A stretch of 64,000 nt of DNA, from positions 372,001 through 436,000 of the forward strand of contig NZ_SWCO01000007.1 in assembly GCF_005117025.1 (NCBI RefSeq), written 5' to 3'. The DNA is from Alteromonas portus (GTDB taxonomy: Bacteria > Pseudomonadota > Gammaproteobacteria > Enterobacterales > Alteromonadaceae). Each line of letters opens with the position of its first letter. Positions within the stretch are counted from its first letter, which is position 1. The translations under genes and the position numbers were made by a program. Of the stretch, positions 18,042 to 26,847 are shown in pieces. The notes under the pieces are model-generated. The model was given only the letters and a program-made list of their open reading frames with translations. It did not search any database and was not told where the DNA came from.

Positions 18042-18069
18042 AAAGCCAGTCTTCGAGACTGGCTTTTTT
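18042..18069 (+). terminator. Intrinsic terminator after hflC
   Basis: Arms AAAGCCAGTCT and AGACTGGCTTT around a TCG loop, followed by a T-tract. It ends the nnr-hflC gene series. Confidence 0.92.
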
Positions 18070-18311
18070 GTACCTGCATTAAAAGTAAATTATTGAAAAA
18101 AGTCGCTTTTTTATAATCACAGAAAGGCTAATTTAGGTGGGTGTACAGTGAGTTACCCTTCATTTTCCCTATCTACTGCCAAATTTTCACTAAATCGGGT
18201 AAAATACCACCTGAATATTATTAAAACACGTCACCCATTAGGTACAAACTTAGCGCCGTCCCAGCGTTAACTTTGATGTGGTAGGCGTAATAAAACGACA
18301 GAGGGAAGATT

Positions 18312-19913
18312 TTGACAACGGAAAATACAAATTCAGTGTCTGCCGATGATAAGGGCGGACAAGGTGGGTTATTCTCGCGATTTCTCGCCACCGTGGAATG
18401 GTTAGGAAATCTGCTTCCACATCCAGTTACGTTATTTGCACTGCTTTCGCTTTTTATTGTGGTGTTAAGCGGCATATTAGGTTACTTCGATATTGCGGTA
18501 GCGGACCCCCGCCCAGTTGGCGCGAAGGGACGTGAAGAAGACGGTATGATTGAAGTCATATCGTTAATGAGCGCAGAAGGTTTGCAGCGGATAGTTACGG
18601 GGTTGGTCACCAACTTCACTGGCTTTGCACCGCTTGGTACTGTTCTTGTAGCGCTTCTTGGAGTGTCAGTAGCAGAACATTCTGGCCTGTTATCAGCAGC
18701 AATGCGTGCATTGGTGATGAATGCGTCTAAACGCGCCGTGACCTTTGCTATTGTTTTTGCTGGTATTATCTCAAACACAGCATCAGAGCTTGGCTATGTG
18801 GTACTCATTCCGCTGGCAGCCATGATTTTCCACTCGTTAGGTCGCCATCCGTTAGCGGGTCTGGCCGCTGCGTTTGCTGGTGTATCGGCTGGATATAGCG
18901 CCAACCTACTGCTTGGAACTGTCGACCCACTGCTGTCGGGTATTACAGAAGCCGCTGCTCACATGATTGACCCTGACTATATGGTAGGTCCAGAAGTTAA
19001 CTGGTACTTCATGTTTATCAGTACCTTTGTGGTAGCAATAATGGGTGCGTTGGTTACAGAGAAGGTTGTCGAGCCTAGACTTGGTAAATTCGACCCTGCT
19101 GATGCTTCAATAGATTTAGGCAAGCAATCAATGGATGCGCCCACGGAGCTAGAGAAGAAAGGTTTGCGCTGGGCTGGAATATCCTTTGTTATTGTTTGCG
19201 CGGTACTAGCGCTAACGGTAGTGCCAGAGAACGGTATTTTGCGTCACCCGGAAACAGGTGAAGTGGCGGGCTCTCCGTTTCTTAAAGGCATTGTTGCATT
19301 CATCTTTATCACCTTTGCTATTCCAGGCTTTGTTTACGGTAAAGTGACTAAGTCGATGAATAACGACAAAGACGTCATTGATGCTATGTCTAAAAGCATG
19401 GGAGCGATGGGGCTTTATATAACGCTAGTATTCTTTGCTGCGCAATTTGTAGCGTTCTTCAAATGGACGAACTTAGGCACAGTATTAGCCGTTAAAGGTG
19501 CTGCACTATTACAAGCGGCAGGATTAGATGGCCCAGCTGTGTTTATTCTGTTTATTTTGATGTGTGGCGTGGTAAACCTTTCTCTAGGCAGTGCATCGGC
19601 CCAGTGGGCTGTTACAGCACCCATTTTTGTGCCTATGCTAATGCTTATAGGCTATGCGCCAGAAGTTATTCAAGCGGCCTACCGTATCGGCGACTCAGTG
19701 ACAAACGTGATTGCACCTATGATGAGCTACTTTGGGCTTATCCTAGCCATGGCTGCTAGATACAAAAAAGACTTAGGTATGGGCACGCTTATCGCCATGA
19801 TGTTGCCTTACTCTATGGTCTTCATAGTAGGTTGGACTATCTTATTTTACATCTGGGTATTTTTACTTGGCATGCCGGTAGGTCCAGGTGCAGCCACTTA
19901 CTACCAGCCCTAA
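18312..19913 (+). CDS. AbgT family transporter
   Basis: 533-residue inner-membrane protein of the AbgT (p-aminobenzoyl-glutamate transporter/YdaH) family; members import folate breakdown product or export sulfonamides, so the substrate here is not certain. About a dozen hydrophobic segments are visible. Family features: LATVEWLGNLLPHPVTLFAL at the N-terminus, GFAPLGTVLVALLGVSVAEHSG, SNTASELGYVVLIPLAA, AGVSAGYSANLLLGTVDPLL, and GDSVTNVIAPMMSYFGLILA. TTG at 18312 has AGGGAAG directly upstream; no ATG fits. Monocistronic between two terminators. No peptidase (abgAB) is adjacent. Confidence 0.93.
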   Translation: MTTENTNSVSADDKGGQGGLFSRFLATVEWLGNLLPHPVTLFALLSLFIVVLSGILGYFDIAVADPRPVGAKGREEDGMIEVISLMSAEGLQRIVTGLVTNFTGFAPLGTVLVALLGVSVAEHSGLLSAAMRALVMNASKRAVTFAIVFAGIISNTASELGYVVLIPLAAMIFHSLGRHPLAGLAAAFAGVSAGYSANLLLGTVDPLLSGITEAAAHMIDPDYMVGPEVNWYFMFISTFVVAIMGALVTEKVVEPRLGKFDPADASIDLGKQSMDAPTELEKKGLRWAGISFVIVCAVLALTVVPENGILRHPETGEVAGSPFLKGIVAFIFITFAIPGFVYGKVTKSMNNDKDVIDAMSKSMGAMGLYITLVFFAAQFVAFFKWTNLGTVLAVKGAALLQAAGLDGPAVFILFILMCGVVNLSLGSASAQWAVTAPIFVPMLMLIGYAPEVIQAAYRIGDSVTNVIAPMMSYFGLILAMAARYKKDLGMGTLIAMMLPYSMVFIVGWTILFYIWVFLLGMPVGPGAATYYQP

Positions 19914-19963
19914 GTTAATAACAAGCTTTGCTGCTATAATATTTGGTCGGTAGCAATTAAATG

Positions 19964-20011
19964 GCGGTATATGTTTTTAAATATTATTTTTAAACATATG
20001 CCGCTTTTTTA
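19964..20011 (+). terminator. Long hairpin terminator after AbgT gene
   Basis: GCGG plus ATATGTTT on the left pairs with AAACATAT plus GCCGC on the right across an AT-rich loop, followed by a T-tract. Long AT-rich stem capped on the outside by G-C pairs. Confidence 0.75.
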
Positions 20012-20123
20012 ATGCCTAAAATCTATTGGTGCAATCGTAGTTTTTTGGCGTTATAGCAGATCATAATCTAAGGTAATTCAGTATAATACGGATATAGCGC
20101 AGTACTTCTCGGACTATGAATAC

Positions 20124-21203
20124 ATGAAATACAAATCAAACAAAGGCTTTACCCACGGTCAATCAGATAAAATTGGTGTACTTGTAACGAACCTGGGGAC
20201 GCCAGAAGCGCCAACAAAGCAGGCACTACGCCCTTATTTGAAAGAATTCCTTTCAGACCCTCGTGTGGTTGAAGTGCCAAAAGCTATTTGGTGGTTTGTA
20301 TTAAACGGTATTATCTTGAATATTCGTCCTAAGCGCTCGGCAGAGGCATATTCTACTGTGTGGACCGAAGAAGGTTCGCCGCTTATGGCAATAACGAAAG
20401 CACAAGCGTCGGCTATCGCAGAGCGCTGTAAAGCCCAATATGGCGATGATGTTATTGTGGATTTTGCTATGCGCTACGGAAAGCCAGCTATTAGCGACAC
20501 CATTGATGCCATGCTGGCAAAAGGCGTACGCAAGCTTGTGGTACTGCCGCTATATCCTCAGTATAGCGCGTCGACAACAGGCTCTACCTTTGATGCTATT
20601 GCGAAAGACTTTACGTCGCGCCGTTGGCTTCCTGAGCTTCGGTTTGTCAATCATTATCACGACCGCGACAACTTCATTACTGCACTTGCCAACAAAGTAA
20701 AAGCCCACTGGGAAGATCATGGCCGAGCAGATAAGCTCATTTTGTCCTATCACGGCATTCCAAAGCGCTATCTGATGAACGGCGACCCTTATCACTGCGA
20801 ATGTCACAAAACATCGCGTTTGCTTGCCGAAAAGCTAGGGCTTTCACACGACGAGTATATGACAACTTTTCAGTCTCGTTTTGGTCGTGAAGAGTGGTTA
20901 ACACCGTATACAGATGAAACATTGAAGTCATTGCCTGAAAAAGGTGTTAAATCAATTCAGGTTATGTGCCCTGGTTTTTCCGCCGACTGCTTAGAAACCA
21001 TTGAAGAAATTGGTGAAGAGAATCGTGAATACTTCATGGAAGCGGGGGGGGAACGCTATGAATACATCGCGGCATTAAACAGTGATGAAGAGCACATTGA
21101 TGTGTTGTTTGACATAGTGCAAGAAAATTTACATGGTTGGACGGTAGAATCGGACAACGGTTTGCGTGCAGGACTCGCAAGAGCGCTAGGTGCTGAAAAG
21201 TAG
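20124..21203 (+). CDS. hemH: Ferrochelatase
   Basis: 359-residue enzyme inserting Fe2+ into protoporphyrin IX, the final haem step. Motifs: VLVTNLGTPEAPT, LPLYPQYSASTTGS, catalytic His210 in LSYHGIPKRY, CHKTSRLLAEKLG, TTFQSRFGREEWLTPYT, and PGFSADCLETIEEIGEENRE with the acidic metal path. ATG at 20124; a TATAAT hexamer at 20082-20087 may be its -10. A run of eight G in the Ala-Gly-Gly-Glu codons near 21044 and a 14-base tandem duplication over its stop (21189-21216) are odd small features; the frame is intact. Confidence 0.96.
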   Translation: MKYKSNKGFTHGQSDKIGVLVTNLGTPEAPTKQALRPYLKEFLSDPRVVEVPKAIWWFVLNGIILNIRPKRSAEAYSTVWTEEGSPLMAITKAQASAIAERCKAQYGDDVIVDFAMRYGKPAISDTIDAMLAKGVRKLVVLPLYPQYSASTTGSTFDAIAKDFTSRRWLPELRFVNHYHDRDNFITALANKVKAHWEDHGRADKLILSYHGIPKRYLMNGDPYHCECHKTSRLLAEKLGLSHDEYMTTFQSRFGREEWLTPYTDETLKSLPEKGVKSIQVMCPGFSADCLETIEEIGEENREYFMEAGGERYEYIAALNSDEEHIDVLFDIVQENLHGWTVESDNGLRAGLARALGAEK

Positions 21204-21216
21204 GTGCTGAAAAGTA
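21189..21216. repeat. 14-bp tandem duplication over the hemH stop codon
   Basis: GGTGCTGAAAAGTA occurs twice in direct succession; the first copy holds the hemH C-terminal codons and stop, the second lies just after it. It looks like a recent slippage duplication. Confidence 0.9.
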
Positions 21217-21335
21217 GCGGTTGAGGCTGCTGCCGTCCACGCTGTTGTATAGGGCCAAGGTAATAGGCATATCAGTAGATTGAGTGTTCACTCTGCTAAA
21301 GGGTTTTAAGCAATTAGGTAAAGGGAGATAACAAC

Positions 21336-21743
21336 GTGGACGTTAAAGCACCAAAGGCATTACTGAAAGCGCAAAAGCTGGCGAATTTGCTCGACACCGC
21401 CGTAAAACTCCCCGTTATTCCAATTCGGATAGGTCTAGACTCTATTGTCGGGCTTATCCCTGGGGCAGGTGACGCCCTTATGTTATTTGTTTCACTACGC
21501 ATCGTATGGCTTGGAAAATCGTTAGGCATGCCGAAAGTCCTTGTTGCGCAAATGGTGAAAAACTCTGCCATCGATTTTGGATTAGGCTTCATTCCCTTCG
21601 TTGGTGATATTGCCGACGTCTTTTACAAAGCGAATCAAAAAAACGTCCGCATTATGGAGCGCTGGTGGGTGACGGAAAACAAAGCGAACGTCGACGCTGC
21701 TACACAGGCAAAGCTAGCGCAGTGGGAGCGGGAAAATAGCTAA
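21336..21743 (+). CDS. DUF4112 domain protein
   Basis: 135-residue small membrane-associated protein matching the DUF4112 family, function unknown. Seen: KLANLLDTAVKLPVIPIRIGLDSIVGLIPGAGDA, of which IGLDSIVGLIPGAGDALML is the family core, and a second hydrophobic stretch DFGLGFIPFVGDIADVFYKAN. Two short hydrophobic hairpins alternate with basic segments. GTG start at 21336 has GGGAG upstream. Stands alone between hemH and the acetolactate synthase-like gene; no functional clue from neighbours. Confidence 0.85.
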   Translation: MDVKAPKALLKAQKLANLLDTAVKLPVIPIRIGLDSIVGLIPGAGDALMLFVSLRIVWLGKSLGMPKVLVAQMVKNSAIDFGLGFIPFVGDIADVFYKANQKNVRIMERWWVTENKANVDAATQAKLAQWERENS

Positions 21744-21899
21744 GCGCCCACTTCCACCCATCCGTCAATAAAAGTTGGCATTCATAAAACCGCACCTGTA
21801 ACTTAAGTAAGTCATAAAATACCAATCGTTTTTTATGCTGAAGTCGTAGCAATCAGTCTAAATACATAGAAATACCTCTTTACAAGGAGCGTGCAGTAC

Positions 21900-23540
21900 A
21901 TGAAAGCGTCCGACTTATTTGTGAAAGCGTTAGAAGCTGAAGGTGTGGAATACGTGTTTGGTATTCCCGGCGAAGAAAACCTCGATTTATTAGAGTCATT
22001 GCGTGAGTCATCCATTAAATTAGTGCTAACTCGCCATGAGCAAGGGGCCGGTTTCATGGCCGCTACCTATGGCAGGCTAACGGGGAAAGTAGGCGTTTGT
22101 CTGTCCACCTTAGGGCCTGGCGCCACTAACTTAGTGACTCCTGCTGCCTACGCTCAGCTAGGTGCAATGCCCATGCTTATGATTACGGGGCAAAAGCCAA
22201 TCAAAACCAGCAAGCAAGGCCGTTTCCAAGTTATCGATATCGTGGATATGATGCGACCCATCACCAAATTCACCAATCAGATAGTGAGTGGAGACCGAAT
22301 TCCCTCTACCGTGCGAGAGGCCTTTCGCTTGGCGTCAGAAGAACGCCCTGGCGCAGTGCACATAGAGTTACCAGAGGATATTGCGGCTGAGCAAACCAGT
22401 GCGCAGCTTCTAACACCAAGCAAGACGCGCAGGCCTATCGCTGAGTACAAGGCTATTTCCTCGGCTATCACCATGATTGAAGAAGCACAGTCCCCCTTGT
22501 TATTGATTGGCGCAGGCGCCAATAGAAAGCTTACCGCCAAAATGCTTCGGGAATTTGTTGATAAAACCTGTATACCATTTGTCACTACTCAAATGGGTAA
22601 GGGCGTGCTGAATGAAAGTGACCCCCGCTTTGCCGGAAATACGGCGTTATCTGACGGCGACTTTGTTCATCGAGCTATAGAACGGGCTGACCTTATTATT
22701 AACGTTGGCCACGATGTAGTAGAAAAACCACCGTTTTTTATGCATCACAACGACAAAAAAGTTATTCACGTTAACTTTGATTCCGCAGCTGTCGACCCGG
22801 TTTATTTTCCACAGCTTGAAGTCGTTGGCGACATTGCCAACAGTATTTGGCAAATAAAAGAAGGCATTACGCCGCAGGGTAACTGGACGCTAGATTTTTA
22901 CAAAGACGTTCATCAAGCTTATGTTGAGCATCGTGCAGAAGCAGAAGATGACAACCGATTCCCCATTTTACCTGAACGTTTGGTTCGCGATATTCGAAAG
23001 GTAATGCCGGAAAATGGTATCGTGACCCTAGACAACGGTGTTTATAAAATTTGGTTTGCGAGAAACTACCCTGCTTATCAACCCAATACGCTTCTATTAG
23101 ATAATGCACTAGCTTCAATGGGAGCAGGCCTGCCTTCAGCTATCGCTGCAAAACTTGTTAAGCCAGACGTGCCCGTATTAAGCGTATGTGGTGACGGCGG
23201 CTTTATGATGAACAGCCAAGAAATCGAGACCGCTGTCAGGCTTAAGCTAGACCTTGTGGTGATCATCTTGCGTGATGATGCGTACGGAATGATTAAGTGG
23301 AAGCAAGCAAACATGCAGTTTGACGAGTTTGGCTTAGATTACGGTAATCCCAACTTTGTTAAATACGCACAAAGTTATGGTGCGCAAGGCTGGCGAGTTG
23401 ATGATGCCGATGTGCTCATTCACATGGTGGATAAGTGTCTGAACACAAAAGGCGTGCATATTATCGATTGTCCAGTTGATTACAGTATGAATGACAAAAC
23501 ACTTAATCAAACGATTAAAGCGTTAAGCGCCAAGCTTTAA
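21900..23540 (+). CDS. Acetolactate synthase large-subunit-like TPP enzyme
   Basis: 546-residue thiamine diphosphate enzyme of the acetolactate synthase/oxo-acid lyase superfamily; acetolactate synthases join two pyruvates. Three usual domains: N-terminal PYR (EYVFGIPGEENLDLLESL, catalytic Glu in RHEQGAGFMA), middle domain, and C-terminal PP domain with the TPP/Mg motif (CGDGGFMMNSQEIETAVR ... AYGMIKWKQ). ATG at 21900 has AAGGAG ten bases upstream and is preferred to a GTG at 21891. No regulatory small subunit (ilvN type) and no alsD follows; instead an aldehyde dehydrogenase starts 31 bases downstream. This points to a catabolic or dedicated role rather than branched-chain synthesis, but the true substrate is not visible. 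Confidence 0.88.
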   Translation: MKASDLFVKALEAEGVEYVFGIPGEENLDLLESLRESSIKLVLTRHEQGAGFMAATYGRLTGKVGVCLSTLGPGATNLVTPAAYAQLGAMPMLMITGQKPIKTSKQGRFQVIDIVDMMRPITKFTNQIVSGDRIPSTVREAFRLASEERPGAVHIELPEDIAAEQTSAQLLTPSKTRRPIAEYKAISSAITMIEEAQSPLLLIGAGANRKLTAKMLREFVDKTCIPFVTTQMGKGVLNESDPRFAGNTALSDGDFVHRAIERADLIINVGHDVVEKPPFFMHHNDKKVIHVNFDSAAVDPVYFPQLEVVGDIANSIWQIKEGITPQGNWTLDFYKDVHQAYVEHRAEAEDDNRFPILPERLVRDIRKVMPENGIVTLDNGVYKIWFARNYPAYQPNTLLLDNALASMGAGLPSAIAAKLVKPDVPVLSVCGDGGFMMNSQEIETAVRLKLDLVVIILRDDAYGMIKWKQANMQFDEFGLDYGNPNFVKYAQSYGAQGWRVDDADVLIHMVDKCLNTKGVHIIDCPVDYSMNDKTLNQTIKALSAKL

Positions 23541-23571
23541 GCCAGCGCAATACACAGGTAAGGAGTGAACA

Positions 23572-24999
23572 ATGTTAAAGGATAGCTATCCCTATTATTT
23601 AGCGAGCGAGCCAAAATACGCGAATACCGACTTGGAAGTGACAAACAAATATACCCAAGAAGTGGCAACTAAGGTTGCACTGGCAGATGCGGATACTATT
23701 GATAAGGCCATTGCCGCCGCAGAAAAAGCCCAGCCTGCGATGGCAGCCATGGCCCCGTATGAAAGACAAGCAGTATTAGAGCACTGTGTAAAACGCTTCA
23801 CAGAAAGAGCCGATGAGTTGGCCCAAGCGCTTTGTATAGAGGCTGGAAAGCCAATTAAAGACGCGAAGGGTGAAGTTAGCCGGCTTATCGACACTTTTAA
23901 AATTGCGGCGGAAGAATCTGTTCGCATTAATGGCGAGGTAGTGAACTTAGAGATATCGGCAAGAGCCAAAGGTTATCAGGGCATGACCAAGAAGGTCCCC
24001 ATAGGTCCGTGTTCATTTATATCGCCGTTTAACTTTCCTCTTAACCTAGCTGCGCACAAAGTGGCGCCTGCCATTGCTGCGGGTTGCACCTTCGTGCTTA
24101 AGCCCGCTTCGCGTACGCCTATTGGTGCGCTTATCATCGGTGAAGTATTAGCGGAAACTGATCTGCCTAAAGGCGCGTTTTCAATTTTGCCATGTAGCCG
24201 TGATGGCGCTGATTTATTTACCACTGATGAAAGACTTAAGCTACTTAGCTTTACGGGCTCACCTGATGTTGGCTGGGCGCTTAAAGCTAAGGCCGGAAAA
24301 AAGCCAGTGGTATTAGAGCTTGGCGGTAATGCTGCATGTGTAATTGATGAAGATGCAGACATTGAAGACGCCATTGACCGCGTTATTGTGGGTGCTTACT
24401 ATCAATCAGGGCAAAGCTGTATTAGCGTTCAGCGACTATTAGTTCACAGTAAAATATACGATGAGTTCAAGTCGCGCTATGTAGAAAGAGTAAAGGCGCT
24501 GGTTTCTGGTGACCCTTCAAACGAAGATACTTTTATTGGCCCTATGATCTCAGAAGGTGAAGCAGAGCGCCTTTATGGATGGATTGAAGAGGCAAAAGAA
24601 AAAGGGGCAACCATTTTGTGTGGTGGTACCCGTGATGGCGCTATGCTTGAGGCTACGGTAATGGAAAATGTACCGAAAGATTGCGATGCAAGTGCCGAGG
24701 AAGCTTTTGGACCACTGTCTATCTTAGTCCCGTTTGATGATTATGACGAAGCACTTAACGAGGTGAATAACAGCCGATATGGGCTTCAAGCTGGCGTGTT
24801 TACTCGCGACATATACAAAGCCCATAAAGCATGGGATGTGCTTGAAGTTGGCGGTGTAGTCATAGGCGATGTGCCTAGCTGGCGGGTAGATAATATGCCC
24901 TATGGCGGCGTTAAAGATTCAGGTCTGGGTCGCGAAGGTATTCGCTACGCAATAGAGGATATGTCTGAAACTCGACTTATGGTTATTCGTACGCCTTAG
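23572..24999 (+). CDS. NAD(P)-dependent aldehyde dehydrogenase
   Basis: 475-residue aldehyde dehydrogenase family enzyme oxidising an aldehyde to its acid. Seen: SPFNFPLNLAAHKVAPAIAAG with the conserved Asn, FVLKPASRTP (cofactor-binding Lys), SFTGSPDVG, catalytic Glu in LELGGNAACV, catalytic Cys in YYQSGQSCISVQR, and EEAFGPLS. The GQSCISVQR context resembles the lactaldehyde/non-phosphorylating glyceraldehyde-3-phosphate type. ATG follows AAGGAG. Cotranscribed with the TPP enzyme upstream and closed by a terminator; the two may act in sequence. Confidence 0.9.
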   Translation: MLKDSYPYYLASEPKYANTDLEVTNKYTQEVATKVALADADTIDKAIAAAEKAQPAMAAMAPYERQAVLEHCVKRFTERADELAQALCIEAGKPIKDAKGEVSRLIDTFKIAAEESVRINGEVVNLEISARAKGYQGMTKKVPIGPCSFISPFNFPLNLAAHKVAPAIAAGCTFVLKPASRTPIGALIIGEVLAETDLPKGAFSILPCSRDGADLFTTDERLKLLSFTGSPDVGWALKAKAGKKPVVLELGGNAACVIDEDADIEDAIDRVIVGAYYQSGQSCISVQRLLVHSKIYDEFKSRYVERVKALVSGDPSNEDTFIGPMISEGEAERLYGWIEEAKEKGATILCGGTRDGAMLEATVMENVPKDCDASAEEAFGPLSILVPFDDYDEALNEVNNSRYGLQAGVFTRDIYKAHKAWDVLEVGGVVIGDVPSWRVDNMPYGGVKDSGLGREGIRYAIEDMSETRLMVIRTP

Positions 25000-25318
25000 T
25001 AGCTGATAGAACGTGATTGCTTAGTTAAACCATTCGCTTAGCTTTATAGAATGCGTTTTGGGTCAATTTGTTGAAGTGGACTGACGAAGTGACTTAATAA
25101 TTGATAGCGAGAGCAGTTATAAAAAATTGAAGGTTTTATTTTAAGGCATGCTAATTAAGCATGCCTTTTTATTAACTTTCCATTTATGTGCGGTAACTCT
25201 TACTTTACTCGCTGACGCTTTTTTACAAGCGGCGTTAAAGCAATATTCCTTCACTTTCTAACAACGCTAGCTTAGCGCAACAATTTAGGCGTTTCGCATT
25301 GCGTGTGCAGAAGTTCAA
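25000..25318. other. 319-bp intergenic region
   Basis: Between the aldehyde dehydrogenase and the DUF2237 gene (both 3' ends face inward). Apart from the terminator at 25143-25170, no gene, promoter or repeat is seen. Confidence 0.6.
25143..25170 (+). terminator. Intrinsic terminator after aldehyde dehydrogenase
   Basis: Arms AAGGCATGCT and AGCATGCCTT, five-base loop AATTA, then a T-tract. Confidence 0.92.
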
Positions 25319-25678
25319 CTAGTCTGCTGCGAATTCCTCAAGGAGCGACAGGGGAATAATTTCCAGCGCTTTTTCATGTGTGGCTTCTAATCGTACTTTC
25401 GGTGCTACTCCGGCTTCATAAGCTTGCAGCCAGCGAGCTGCGCACAGACACCACCTGTCACCTGCCAATAGCCCTGGAAATGACATGCTTGGCCACGGCG
25501 TAATAAGGTCATTACCTTGGGTTAAGGAGAATTGAAGAAATTCATCAGTAACAACCGCGCAAACGCTGTGATTACCTACATCAGCGTCGGGTACATAACA
25601 AAAACCTTCTCGAGTAAATCCAGTATTTCCACAACACAGCTGGAGCGGACGACCATAAACATTTTTTGCGTTCGCCAA
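25319..25678 (-). CDS. DUF2237 family protein
   Basis: 119-residue protein of the DUF2237 family, function unknown. Recognised by NVYGRPLQLCCGNTGFTREG, DVGNHSVCAVVTDEFLQFS, GNDLITPWP and PGDRWCLCAARW-like AGDRWCLCAARWLQAYEAG, with EATHEKALE near the end. Five cysteines in family positions. TTG start at 25678 preceded by GAGGG; no upstream ATG is in frame. Monocistronic and convergent with the ALDH operon, divergent from ubiG. Confidence 0.87.
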   Translation of the reverse strand: MANAKNVYGRPLQLCCGNTGFTREGFCYVPDADVGNHSVCAVVTDEFLQFSLTQGNDLITPWPSMSFPGLLAGDRWCLCAARWLQAYEAGVAPKVRLEATHEKALEIIPLSLLEEFAAD

Positions 25679-25845
25679 AATCAGAACCCTCTTTTACAAC
25701 GTATATTTTTCAAAGGTGTGCCTTTTTCAATAGTCAAATGGCATGCGTTGGGGTTATAAAATCGTACCCATAACCACCTTATGACCCTGTGTGATAAGGG
25801 TCAACTATTAAGCACTAATCTAACTACGTTTGAAGGTAAAATATC

Positions 25846-26598
25846 GTGCTCGATAAAAGTAAAAAAACAGGCGGAAATAACTTTTCTGAACAAGAGATTT
25901 CGCGTTTTGATGCGTTAGCTGAGTCTTGGTGGGACCCGCAAGGAAAATACAAAACAGCCTTGGAATTTAATCGTGCACGGCTAGACGTGATAAAAGCACA
26001 AATAGAGAGTCACTTTGGCAAAGGGAACTTACCACCAGACTATTCTGCGTTGTCTATTATTGATATTGGCAGCGGAGGCGGGCTTATTAGCGAGCCTCTG
26101 GCCAAGCTTGGTGCGCAGGTTACGGGTATCGATGCTAGTGCAGTGAGCGTGGAAGTAGCAAAACGTCATGCGCAAAAAAATGGGGTTGAGGTTACATACC
26201 GGCATATGCTCTCCAGTGAGGTAGTAGAAGAAGGCTTACAGTATGATGTCGTGATCAACGCTGAAGTAGTGGAGCATGTTCCCGACCAACAGCAGCTTAT
26301 TCAAGAATGTGCCAGTTTAGTAAAACCAGGTGGTTTACTGGTTTTGGCAACGTTAAACAGAACGCTGAAAAGCTATGTTATTGCTATTGTAGGCGCTGAA
26401 TACGTGATGCGTTATTTACCTGTGGGAACCCATGATTGGCAAAAATTTGTAAAGCCAAGCGAATTAGAAAGGTGGGTCGGAAGCGATTTTACGCTGAAGC
26501 ACCAAACAGGTATGAAGCTCAACCCGTTTAAGGGAAAGTGGCTAACCACTTCAAGCCTTGCGGTAAACTTCATTCAAGCGTACTCCAAAAACAAATAG
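25846..26598 (+). CDS. ubiG: Ubiquinone biosynthesis O-methyltransferase UbiG
   Basis: 250-residue SAM-dependent methyltransferase that performs both O-methylations in ubiquinone synthesis, acting at the inner membrane. Family opening EQEISRFDALAESWWDPQGK, SAM motif I IIDIGSGGGLISEPLAKLG with VTGIDAS, motif II DVVINAEVVEHVPD, and LATLNRTLKSY. GTG at 25846 has AAGGT upstream. Length fits E. coli UbiG (240). Not next to gyrA or nrdA here, at least within this window. Confidence 0.95.
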   Translation: MLDKSKKTGGNNFSEQEISRFDALAESWWDPQGKYKTALEFNRARLDVIKAQIESHFGKGNLPPDYSALSIIDIGSGGGLISEPLAKLGAQVTGIDASAVSVEVAKRHAQKNGVEVTYRHMLSSEVVEEGLQYDVVINAEVVEHVPDQQQLIQECASLVKPGGLLVLATLNRTLKSYVIAIVGAEYVMRYLPVGTHDWQKFVKPSELERWVGSDFTLKHQTGMKLNPFKGKWLTTSSLAVNFIQAYSKNK

Positions 26599-26639
26599 AT
26601 AACTATAAATATTAGCTATGCCCTATATGTTAAGCGTAA

Positions 26640-26661
26640 ATGGTATAAGATGATATACCAT
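26640..26661. promoter_or_regulatory. Perfect palindrome between ubiG and the lipase
   Basis: Arms ATGGTATA and TATACCAT, spacer six bases. No T-tract follows on either strand, so an operator is more likely than a terminator. It lies 42 bases after ubiG and about 190 before the lipase. Confidence 0.4.
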
Positions 26662-26787
26662 CTGAAAGCGCCTATCTTATTGATTTAAATGATTATCGGC
26701 GCGACTCTCTACAACTTTTTCATCTACCCTTGCTGATTGTCATCATTAAAATTTCAACATTAAGGTTGATCTTTACATGTGGTTTAC

Positions 26788-26833
26788 ATAATTATAACAA
26801 AGGTCTGACCACAGACCTCAATGTCATAATTAT
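26788..26833 (+). promoter_or_regulatory. Symmetric hairpin element in the lipase leader
   Basis: A GC-rich hairpin (AGGTCTG-ACCA-CAGACCT, 26801-26818) is flanked on both sides by the self-complementary octamer ATAATTAT (26788-26795 and 26826-26833), ending 14 bases before the lipase ATG. Candidate operator or translation-control hairpin. Confidence 0.5.
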
Positions 26834-26847
26834 GGGGCACACACACG

